DNA from: UBA5359 sp028699365 [NCBI: bacterium]
GTDB taxonomy: Bacteria; UBP13; UBA5359
Direction of reading: 5' to 3'
Assembly (NCBI GenBank): GCA_028699365.1
Contig: JAQVUQ010000189.1
Span: 1-5,760 of the forward strand
DNA length: 5,760 bases
The notes beneath the pieces were generated by a model. The model saw only the letters and a program-made list of their open reading frames with translations. It did no database searches and had not been told where the DNA came from. Made by a program: the position numbers and the translations under genes. This document shows positions 1-5,608 of this stretch, in pieces; position 1 is the first letter of the stretch; every line of letters begins with the position of its first letter.

Positions 1-378
1 ATGGCCGCCTTCGGCCCGGACACGCCTATGATCTATGTGATCGGCAGCCTGATGCTGCTGGGTCTGGGCTTTGCCCTCTTCTCATCGCCCAACACCAACG
101 CCATCATGGGTTCCGTAGCCAAGCGCCATTACGGCATCGCTTAAGCCACAGTGGGCACCATGCGCTTTATCGGCCAGATGCTCAGCCTGGGCCTGGCCAC
201 CGTCATTATCTCCATGCACGTCGGCCCCGTAAAGATAGCCGCCGCTGACAGCCGGCTCTTCATCGGCGGCATGAAGATCGCCTTCATCGTCTTTGCCGTC
301 CTCTGCTTCATAGGCGTCTTCGCCTCACTGGCACGCGGCAAGCTACACTCCGAATCACCGGCAGAGAATATCTCATAA
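1..378 (+). pseudogene. MFS transporter (DHA2/EmrB-like), 3' end, interrupted by an in-frame TAA
   Basis: Frame 1 is open from the window edge and reads a hydrophobic helix (about codons 11-32), then NTNAIMGSVAKRHYGIA. A TAA follows at 142-144, and the same frame continues with ATVGTMRFIGQMLSLGLA to a second stop at 376-378. The two halves join without a gap into the conserved block of 14-TM drug:proton antiporters (SPNTNAIMGSV...YGxAS...GTMRxxGQ), so the TAA replaces a single residue. The family usually has a small residue or serine there, and TCA to TAA would be one substitution. A final helix near codons 92-112 and a polar tail finish the protein. The ATG at position 1 is probably internal, with the rest of the gene lying upstream. 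A GTG at 151 could restart translation but has no evident ribosome site, and it would yield only a 75-residue fragment. The gene is most likely inactive. A sequencing error or a recent nonsense mutation are the alternatives. Confidence 0.8.
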
Positions 379-434
379 CGGATTTATTTACCCGGCAAAC
401 GATGCCACACCAAAATTCACGCTGAAATCCGCGG

Positions 435-463
435 TTGAAAAACCTCCGTCTTTTTGTTATTAT
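435..463 (+). promoter_or_regulatory. Promoter of the tRNA operon
   Basis: TTGAAA at 435-440 and TATTAT at 458-463 are separated by 17 bp, each one base off the sigma-70 consensus. Transcription would start near 470, about 33 bases before the first mature tRNA. No other promoter candidate is needed for the two tRNAs. The call rests on motif match and position only. Confidence 0.65.
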
Positions 464-502
464 TAACGCTGCACCCGGAAACAACGCCGGTGCAAATTGC
501 GA

Positions 503-579
503 GCGGGAGTAGCTCAGTTGGCTAGAGCACTAGCCTTCCAAGCTGGGGGTCGCGGGTTCGAATCCCGTCTCCCGCTCCA
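503..579 (+). tRNA. tRNA-Gly (anticodon TCC)
   Basis: The full cloverleaf can be drawn. The acceptor stem is GCGGGAG (503-509) with CTCCCGC (569-575), and the D stem is GCTC/GAGC (512-515, 525-528). The anticodon stem CTAGC/GCTGG encloses loop CTTCCAA with anticodon TCC at 537-539. The T arm is GCGGG-TTCGAAT-CCCGT (552-568), with a G-T wobble at its outer pair. The discriminator is T576 and the CCA is genomically encoded at 577-579. It decodes GGA and GGG. It lies 19 bp upstream of the tRNA-Arg gene and is probably processed from the same transcript. Confidence 0.97.
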
Positions 580-598
580 TTTTTTACCTTCCACACGC

Positions 599-674
<76 letters not shown>

Positions 675-700
675 AGCTTTTTTAGTGTTTATGCGGGTTT

Positions 701-729
701 CGGGGCTTTTTCGGAGCCCGTTATTTATT
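701..729 (+). terminator. Probable intrinsic terminator of the tRNA operon
   Basis: CGGG-CT (701-707, one bulged G) pairs with AGCCCG (715-720) around a TTTTCGG loop, followed by the T-rich run TTATTTATT (721-729). It lies 26 bases after the tRNA-Arg CCA end. The U-tract is interrupted by As, so efficiency is uncertain. Confidence 0.5.
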
Positions 730-849
730 GGTCGGCCATTTTGGTGTGTGGGTGGTATGTGGAAGATTATCAGCCATCCCGAGGCGGGCGGGTGGAAAGT
801 TCCTCCGAAATATGCAATAATTATTAAATACTTATGGGGGGGGCAATCC

Positions 850-877
850 TTACCAAATCAAGCTTACTATATATTAT
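850..877 (+). promoter_or_regulatory. Candidate promoter of the ABC-3C operon
   Basis: TTACCA (850-855) and TATTAT (872-877) have a 16-bp spacer, and a start site near 884 would give a very short leader before the GTG at 899. AT-rich DNA at 806-835 could act as an UP-like element, and the G8 run at 836-843 lies just upstream of the -35 box. The -35 match is only 4 of 6, so this is tentative. Confidence 0.35.
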
Positions 878-886
878 CTCAATGCT

Positions 887-892
887 AGGGGG
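887..892 (+). promoter_or_regulatory. Ribosome binding site supporting the GTG start at 899
   Basis: AGGGGG lies six bases before GTG 899-901 and is the strongest Shine-Dalgarno match in the vicinity. The frame has no ATG until well inside the protein, after the HNH cysteines begin, so this site decides the start. Confidence 0.65.
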
Positions 893-898
893 TCTGTA

Positions 899-1723
899 GT
901 GACATCGCTTGCAAGGCAGTATAAGCCCACAACTATTAAAAGACTACATGCTCTTTCTGGAAATCAATGTGCGGCGCCGCATTGTACAAAGCCCTTGATC
1001 GCAAGAGATGAAATAACTATCGTTAGTAAGATATGCCATATTGAAGCAGCTTCACCAGAAGGCTTGAGATGGAACCCGGACATGGACGATGAGCAGCGTA
1101 GACATTTTGATAACTTAATCCTGTTGTGTGATGAGTGTCACAGTATGGTCGATAATAAGGAGAATGAAGCGATATATACTGTTTCTTTACTCAAACAGTG
1201 GAAAAGAGACCATGAAGCTACCAGAACGTATACCTATCTAAATGAACGGCCATCTTTGCTGGGTACGGTGATTAATGCTATTTCAGAGATTGAATTGGAT
1301 GCAGAATTACTATCGCTTGTAGCGCACAAGGTGGCCTTTGATATCGATGATAAGATTAAGTATAACGATGTCCGACGGAACTTACCGCTTATTGAGGAAT
1401 ACAAGGTTTTTTATACAAAGATAAACTCCCTCTATCAGACATTGGAAGAGCAAGGCTCATTTAAGAAGGAAAATTTGCTTCGTAACATCAGGATGATATA
1501 TCTTAAGATAAAAGGACATTATATCAAAGACGGATATGAACCTATGCAGGCCATTAGAGCCAATGCGGATAATATCATTGAGGATGTCCAAGAAGAGCTT
1601 TTAGATATAGCTTACAAAAAGAGTACTCACTGTGCAGAAGAGGATATTGCATTTGGAATATCTGTTGTAATGGTAGATGCGTTTATGCGTTGCAAGATAC
1701 TTGAGGAGCCGTTGAAGTCATGA
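899..1723 (+). CDS. HNH endonuclease-domain effector of an ABC-three-component (ABC-3C) system
   Basis: A 274-residue protein starting at GTG 899 behind AGGGGG. The N-terminal 105 residues are an HNH nuclease. Zinc-type cysteines are C24 and C29 (CAAPHC) and C77 and C80 (LLCDECH). The catalytic-type residues are H47 (CHIEAA), N72 (DNLILLC) and H81. All ligands and the three HNH residues are present, so nuclease activity against DNA is expected. Residues 110-274 form a mostly helical domain ending in VDAFMRCKILEEP, which resembles the C-terminal domains shared by ABC-3C effectors and thought to contact the other components; the subclass is uncertain. The stop overlaps the next start (ATGA, 1720-1723), so the genes are translationally coupled. 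Inference: this is the toxic arm, held inactive or directed by the ATPase. The nuclease assignment is firm. Membership in ABC-3C rests on the neighbours and the C-terminal pattern. Confidence 0.88.
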   Translation: MTSLARQYKPTTIKRLHALSGNQCAAPHCTKPLIARDEITIVSKICHIEAASPEGLRWNPDMDDEQRRHFDNLILLCDECHSMVDNKENEAIYTVSLLKQWKRDHEATRTYTYLNERPSLLGTVINAISEIELDAELLSLVAHKVAFDIDDKIKYNDVRRNLPLIEEYKVFYTKINSLYQTLEEQGSFKKENLLRNIRMIYLKIKGHYIKDGYEPMQAIRANADNIIEDVQEELLDIAYKKSTHCAEEDIAFGISVVMVDAFMRCKILEEPLKS

Positions 1724-1950
1724 TAATTGATTATGACAAGAGACCTGAGAGGCAACTGTACTATCTGGGAAGCCGTCTTATTGAAGTAATTAAGGACATG
1801 CCTGATCATTATATTGAGCTGCTTGATGCCTTTGAACTGATGAATAGAAATGAATCTGTTTCTATGAATACGTTTATGCTTACTATGGACTGGCTGTTTC
1901 TTCTGGGTGTGATCGCTTATGATGAAGGGCGGATCATAAAATGTTTCTAA
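1720..1950 (+). CDS. ABC-3C system middle component (small wHTH-like protein)
   Basis: A 76-residue protein starting in the ATGA overlap with the HNH gene; GAGGAG at 1703-1708 and the coupled stop can supply ribosomes. The C-terminal half (SVSMNTFMLTMDWLFLLGVI, about residues 46-65) matches the pattern of ABC-3C middle components: a helix, then xxDWLxLLGxI, then a short strand ending near IIKCF. In these systems the middle component is always a small protein between effector and ATPase genes and is proposed to couple them. It has no signal peptide or membrane helix and should be cytoplasmic. Its last ten bases overlap the start of the ABC gene (1941-1950). The family number (MC6-like is my impression) needs a profile search. 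The coding call is strong because of the double overlap in an operon. Confidence 0.82.
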   Translation: MIIDYDKRPERQLYYLGSRLIEVIKDMPDHYIELLDAFELMNRNESVSMNTFMLTMDWLFLLGVIAYDEGRIIKCF

Positions 1951-3641
1951 AGAAATTATCTGTAAGCAATGACGATATGGTTATCCGAGACATCCTGTTC
2001 CACAAAGGTGTTAATCTTATCATTGATGAAACAAAGACGAGTGATCTAAAGCAAACTGGTAATAACGTTGGCAAGACGACTGTCTTGAGACTTATTGATT
2101 ACTGTTTTGGAGGAAGTGGGGACAATATTTACAAAGACCCAGAATTCAAAGCTAAGACAAATACTCAGGTTGAGGGATTTTTAAATAATAATAACATTAT
2201 TATTTCTATGACGCTTAAACAGGACCTTGAAATAGCGTCATCGCGTGAAATTATCGTAAGAAGAAATTTTTTGCAACGATCGGAGAAAATTCTGGAGATA
2301 AATGGAGAGCAGTATACGGAAAAGGAGTTCGTGCAAACGTTAAAAGAGCTGATCTTCGATAGCAAGCATGATAAGCCAAAGCTGAGACAGATCATTGCAA
2401 AAAATATCCGAGATGAACGAAATCGACTGACTAATGCGTTGATGGTTTTACATCCATGTACTAAGATTGAGGAATACGAGGCTCTGTTTCTCTTTTGGTT
2501 AGGTATTGAGGTCGATGTGAATGAACAGAAGCAGAAGCTCCTCAGGGAGCACAGTATGGAGACACGTCTACTCTCCCGATTAAAACGAGAAACATCATTC
2601 TCCCAAATAGAGCAGTCATTGATAATCATCAATAGATCCATTGCTGAATTAAATGTGCTGAAAGACAGCTTTGATATCAACGATAATTATTCGGCCGAGT
2701 TAGATAAGCTGAATGAAGTGAAACTAAGAGTTAATGAATTGGCAACCTCTGTAAGTAACTTAGAACTTCGTAAAGAACTGATTTCCGAGAGCAAATCGGA
2801 ACTTGAGAGAGAGATAAGTTCTGCTGATAGTCAACGTGTTTCTATTCTGTATAAAGAAGCTAAGTCGTTAATCCCTACAATCCAAAAGTCTTTTGAAGAT
2901 ACTATAATATTTCATAACGCGATGCTTCAAAAAAAGATGGGCTATATTACAAAGGATCTTCCAGATATTGAAGAGTCTCTTGCCTCTATGAAAAGAGAAT
3001 TGACAGAACTCCTTACCACGGAAAAACGGTTGGCCGAGAGTCTACAGAAATCGGGAGTAATAGATAAGCTACAGAAGGTTGTAACTGAACTGAATGAGGC
3101 ATATGAGAGAAAGGGAGCACTTGAAGAGCAGAAACGTGTATGGGAGTTGTCCGCTGCAAAGCTGGCGACCATCGAACAAAATCTCAAAAAGATCAATGAT
3201 AGTATCGACGCCAAGGATGCCTTAATTCAGGAGAGAATTACAGAGTTCAATAAGTACTTTTCTGAAATGACTGCTAAGCTTTATGGTGAGCGTTTTGTGC
3301 TAAGTTCGAGTAAACATGAAAAAGGGTATCTACTTGACATAGGTAGTGTTAGCGGTAATTTAGGAACTGGTAAGAAAAAGGGACAGATCGCAGCGTTTGA
3401 TTTGGCATATATACAATTTGCTGATGCCCAAGGTATAGAATGTCTTCATTTTATTCTTCAGGATCAGATAGAAAACATCCATGATAACCAGATAAACAGT
3501 CTCTTTACGGAGATAGTTTCTGGTGTCAACTGTCAATATGTGTTGCCTATCCTTAGAGATAAATTGCCTCCTAATATTGATGTTAGTCAGTATGAAGTGT
3601 TGTCTTTATCCCAATCCGATAAGCTCTTTAGAATTCCGTAG
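1941..3641 (+). CDS. SMC-like ABC ATPase with DUF2326-type C-terminus (ABC-3C ATPase component)
   Basis: A 566-residue cytoplasmic ATPase. The N-terminal half-domain carries Walker A GNNVGKTT at residues 40-47 followed by VLRLIDYCFGG, typical of DUF2326/RecN-SMC-like proteins. Residues of about 200-430 are rich in E, K, L and S with heptad character and should form an antiparallel coiled coil. The C-terminal half-domain has a signature-like segment GNLGTGKKKGQIAAFDLAYI (472-491) and a Walker B strand HFILQD ending at D508, followed by QIENIHDNQ. The usual aspartate plus catalytic glutamate pair is not obvious, which is common in this branch. Start ATG 1941 overlaps the upstream stop by ten bases, with GAAGG at 1924-1928. 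Such ATPases would bind or loop DNA and license the HNH effector. Rad50/SMC proteins proper are longer, and the two small upstream partners favour ABC-3C. The stop at 3639-3641 abuts transposase remnants, and no terminator is seen. Confidence 0.87.
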   Translation: MFLKKLSVSNDDMVIRDILFHKGVNLIIDETKTSDLKQTGNNVGKTTVLRLIDYCFGGSGDNIYKDPEFKAKTNTQVEGFLNNNNIIISMTLKQDLEIASSREIIVRRNFLQRSEKILEINGEQYTEKEFVQTLKELIFDSKHDKPKLRQIIAKNIRDERNRLTNALMVLHPCTKIEEYEALFLFWLGIEVDVNEQKQKLLREHSMETRLLSRLKRETSFSQIEQSLIIINRSIAELNVLKDSFDINDNYSAELDKLNEVKLRVNELATSVSNLELRKELISESKSELEREISSADSQRVSILYKEAKSLIPTIQKSFEDTIIFHNAMLQKKMGYITKDLPDIEESLASMKRELTELLTTEKRLAESLQKSGVIDKLQKVVTELNEAYERKGALEEQKRVWELSAAKLATIEQNLKKINDSIDAKDALIQERITEFNKYFSEMTAKLYGERFVLSSSKHEKGYLLDIGSVSGNLGTGKKKGQIAAFDLAYIQFADAQGIECLHFILQDQIENIHDNQINSLFTEIVSGVNCQYVLPILRDKLPPNIDVSQYEVLSLSQSDKLFRIP

Positions 3642-4369
3642 CGAGATAGCGATCTATTATGAAGGGCATGTCTATCTGAGAAGAGGGAATAGGTCGGCAA
3701 GCTTATGACAAGAAAAGCTTGCAAAATGAACGGGATCAGGCCTTGAAAGTAACACTTTGCTATTGCCTGATGGATAATCACTACCATCTGTTGGTGGAAA
3801 CACCGGATGGCAATCTTTCAGAGGGCATGAAACATCTCAACGCCGTTTATACACAGCGCTTCAACAAACGCCACGGTTTAGTAGGCCATCTGTTTCAGGG
3901 AAGATACAAATCCATACTGGTGCAAAAGGAAAGCTATCTATTGGCGTTATGTCGCTACATTGTGCTGAACCCTGTTCGTGCAGGCGTTTCCAAGGCACCC
4001 TGGAAGTGGAGCAGTTATCCGGCATTGGCCGGCAAGGACGAATGTCGTGGAGGGCTATGCCGGGAATGGGTGCTGTCCCAGTTCGGTGCCGATGAGAAGG
4101 AAGCTGAGCGCCGATATGAAGAGTATGTCCGCGAGGGCATGGCATGTAATGGAACAACAGCATTCCCTGTGAAAGGCGCCGTTCTGGGCGATAATGAATA
4201 CCGGCGGGAGATAGAGCGGCAGCTACAGGACGTGCCGATTGACAGGGATGTGCCGATAGGGCAGAAGACAATGGCAAGGCCTTTACTGGGTGAAATATTC
4301 GGCAATACCAAGGATCGTCGGGAGCGCAACAGATTGGTTTACGAGGCCTCAAGGATTTCGAACAGCTAG
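3638..4369 (+). pseudogene. REP-associated IS200-like tyrosine transposase (RAYT/TnpA_REP), damaged N-terminus
   Basis: The open frame from TTG 3719 (216 codons, to TAG 4367-4369) contains the RAYT core: CLMDNHYHLLVETP with the HUH histidines at residues 21 and 23, FNKRHGLVGHLFQGRYKSIL (48-67), and ESYLLALCRYIVLNPVRAG, in which Y73 or Y80 is the candidate catalytic tyrosine. A proteobacterial-type C-terminal tail follows. What normally precedes it is found out of frame: IYYEGHVYLRRGNR at about 3658-3693 matches the start of such proteins (xRIxYEGAxYHVxxRGNR) but lies in a different frame, ends at TGA 3706-3708, and lacks two or three residues before RRGNR. Roughly 20 further residues between RGNR and the HUH block are also missing. 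The gene is therefore broken, although the TTG-started body might still be translated. These enzymes act on single-stranded DNA hairpins. No ribosome site precedes the TTG. Confidence 0.8.
3697..3722. repeat. 8-bp perfect inverted repeat at the RAYT breakpoint
   Basis: GCAAGCTT (3697-3704) and AAGCTTGC (3715-3722) flank a 10-base loop, ATGACAAGAA. It lies exactly where the N-terminal remnant and the catalytic body of the transposase gene change frame, and it contains the TTG start of the intact frame. There is no T-tract, so it is not a terminator. Confidence 0.6.
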
Positions 4370-4383
4370 GGTTCATAGCTGTT
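4361..4383. repeat. Perfect 8-bp inverted repeat over the RAYT stop codon
   Basis: AACAGCTA (4361-4368) pairs with TAGCTGTT (4376-4383) around loop GGGTTCA. The transposase stop TAG (4367-4369) starts in the left arm. The right arm overlaps the first two bases of the longer palindrome at 4382-4435, so the two hairpins cannot both form fully. Confidence 0.65.
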
Positions 4384-4435
4384 TCACTTATTTCAGCACT
4401 TTCACCAAGTAGTGAAAGTGCTGAAATAAGTGAAA
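4382..4435. repeat. Perfect 24-bp inverted repeat with a 6-base loop
   Basis: The left arm 4382-4405 begins TTTCACTTATTTCAG and ends CACTTTCAC. The right arm 4412-4435 is its exact reverse complement, and the loop is CAAGTA (4406-4411). Each arm carries two TTTCAC half-sites (4382-4387 and 4400-4405, mirrored as GTGAAA at 4412-4417 and 4430-4435). No U-tract follows on either strand, so a standard intrinsic terminator is unlikely. It lies after a RAYT gene, where REP-type palindromes occur, and 62 bp upstream of an AbiEi gene, whose products are known to bind inverted repeats. Either origin is possible. Confidence 0.9.
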
Positions 4436-4438
4436 GTA

Positions 4439-4468
4439 TTGCCAAATAACGCCTTCTTATGATAAACT
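4439..4468 (+). promoter_or_regulatory. Candidate promoter of the AbiE-like operon
   Basis: TTGCCA (4439-4444), an 18-bp spacer and TAAACT (4463-4468) preceded by TG at 4460-4461 (extended -10 arrangement). The -35 box starts three bases after the right arm of the 24-bp palindrome, and the region between start site and gene holds the second, shortened copy. A repressor on either repeat would block RNA polymerase. TATGAT at 4458-4463 is an alternative -10 without a well-placed -35. Confidence 0.35.
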
Positions 4469-4481
4469 CTCACTGTAATGC

Positions 4482-4506
4482 GCTGTTTCACTAATAAATG
4501 AAAGTA
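4482..4506. repeat. Collapsed second copy of the palindrome, overlapping the AbiEi-like start codon
   Basis: GCTGTTTCACT (4482-4492) repeats 4378-4388 exactly. It joins directly to AATAAATGAAAGTA (4493-4506), which matches 4425-4438 (AATAAGTGAAAGTA) at 13 of 14 positions. The copy thus equals the outer ends of the large palindrome with the 36-bp interior (4389-4424) removed. It keeps a short imperfect inverted repeat, TTTCA (4486-4490) with TGAAA (4499-4503). The ATG at 4498 comes from the single changed base. Confidence 0.75.
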
Positions 4507-5607
4507 GCGATTTTCATGAAAAAAGAACAAATGTCATATAATGAAGCGAAAGATATCCTGCTGTCTTGTTTGGAGGAGTTGCCATTTCTCCATATCAAGC
4601 AAATCAGTCCCGGTGATTCCAGAGATTGCAAGTTGGATATATGCGCCGATGTAGTTATCGATGAAAAACCGATAACTATCTTCGCGGTAATAAAGAAAGA
4701 CGGAACTCCACGGGCCATCAGAGAGGCTGCTGCGCAGATAACGCATTGCCTGGAGCGTATTCCTTTAAAATCTTACGGAGTAGTGATTGCTCCATATATA
4801 TCCGAAGATGCCGGAGCAATTCTGGATAAGCAAGGGGTTGGATATGTAGACTTCGCCGGCAACTACCTGCTCCGCTTTGATCAGGTATACGTGCGTGTTC
4901 GTACGGGTAAAAAGCCGGCCGCAGCCAAACAGAGTCTACGTTCCATCTATTCCCCAAAGTCTGCACGTGTTCTGCGACTGCTGCTTGAGGAACCCGGAAA
5001 GGTTTGGAAAGTCCAGGAGATTGCAGCGCGTGCGGAGATCAGCCTGGGACAGGCTTGGAAAGTAAAGGATCAGCTTTGTGCTCGTGAATGGTTCAGGGAA
5101 CAGGATCGGGGATTCATCCTTATAAGACCGGAGGCACTGCTTAAGGATTGGGCTCGGAACTCCAAGCCTGCCAAAAAGGAAGATATACATGATTTTTACT
5201 CTTTCCAGAAGCTTGGCGAAGTTGAATACCGGATAGGAGAAGAATGTAAGGCGCGGGGTATTCCTTATGCGTTTGCCGAGTTCTCCGGTGGAGCCCGCTA
5301 TGCGCCGGTAGTCCGTTACCTGCGTGCAGCAGCATATGTAGGCGGAGATATCGAGGATATTGCCGATGCGCTTGAGCTTAAGAAGGTGCAGTCAGGGGCT
5401 AATGTCAGGCTCATAGTTCCCAAGGATAGCGGCGTTTTTCTAGATGCCAAAGAGATAGCCGATATGAATGTGGTATCACCGGTGCAAGCATATCTCGACT
5501 TGTGCCATATCCCGGGTCGTGGTGAAGAGGCGGCAGAGGCCATATTGGACAACGTGATCAAGAAAGAATGGGATGACCTCTGGATCATCGACGGCAGCGA
5601 GGCGTAG
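4498..5607 (+). CDS. abiEi: AbiEi-family antitoxin/transcriptional regulator (type IV TA)
   Basis: A 369-residue protein. The N-terminal part (about 45-135) has the outline of a PD-(D/E)XK-like domain seen in this family: LDICADVVIDEKP, then FAVIKKDGTPRAIREAAAQI (62-81), YGVVIAPYISEDAGAIL (93-109) and GVGYVDFAGNYLL (113-125). The position of the usual ExK glutamate reads V (residue 64), so it is probably not a nuclease. A winged-helix DNA-binding region follows (about 152-210). The C-terminus carries SPVQAYLDLCHIPGRGEEAA (327-346), the AbiEi_2 hallmark. Role by family: represses its operon and neutralises the AbiEii nucleotidyltransferase. The start is uncertain: ATG 4498 lies in a repeat and has no Shine-Dalgarno, while in-frame ATGs at 4516 and 4531 are alternatives, and family resemblance begins near SYNEAKDILL. 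The next gene follows after one base, indicating coupled translation. Confidence 0.82.
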   Translation: MKVAIFMKKEQMSYNEAKDILLSCLEELPFLHIKQISPGDSRDCKLDICADVVIDEKPITIFAVIKKDGTPRAIREAAAQITHCLERIPLKSYGVVIAPYISEDAGAILDKQGVGYVDFAGNYLLRFDQVYVRVRTGKKPAAAKQSLRSIYSPKSARVLRLLLEEPGKVWKVQEIAARAEISLGQAWKVKDQLCAREWFREQDRGFILIRPEALLKDWARNSKPAKKEDIHDFYSFQKLGEVEYRIGEECKARGIPYAFAEFSGGARYAPVVRYLRAAAYVGGDIEDIADALELKKVQSGANVRLIVPKDSGVFLDAKEIADMNVVSPVQAYLDLCHIPGRGEEAAEAILDNVIKKEWDDLWIIDGSEA

Positions 5608-5608
5608 G

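Larger units (their letters stand above)
730..898. other. Intergenic island boundary: compositional shift, G8 run, no convincing gene
   Basis: The first half (to about 800) is G-rich like the flanks. From about 806 the sequence becomes AT-rich, including the 10-bp palindrome AATAATTATT (816-825), and stays AT-rich through the ABC-3C genes. A homopolymer of eight G lies at 836-843. A 43-codon open frame from ATG 757 starts MWKIISHPEAGG, faintly like the beginning of HigB/RelE-type toxins, but it loses all resemblance after that and has no ribosome site. I do not call it a gene. No integrase and no duplicated tRNA 3' end are visible. Confidence 0.5.

Noticed and set aside
2165-2680. 171-codon minus-strand open frame within the ATPase gene
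   Set aside because: Low-complexity serine- and phenylalanine-rich translation, the usual shadow of a coiled-coil gene; no ribosome site.
3978-3992. CAGGCGT match to the 3' end of tRNA-Arg, considered as attR
   Set aside because: Only seven bases match, and they lie in the conserved NPVRAGV coding block of the transposase.
4382-4435. Intrinsic terminator for the transposase gene
   Set aside because: The stem is long and perfect but has no GC-rich base and no T-run on either side, so a repeat/operator reading fits better.
3861-4445. 194-codon open frame on the minus strand
   Set aside because: It is antisense to the transposase body, has no recognisable motif, and the plus-strand frame has clear HUH and RAYT motifs.
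4378-4506. CRISPR-like repeats
   Set aside because: Two unequal palindromic copies only, no regular spacers and no cas genes.
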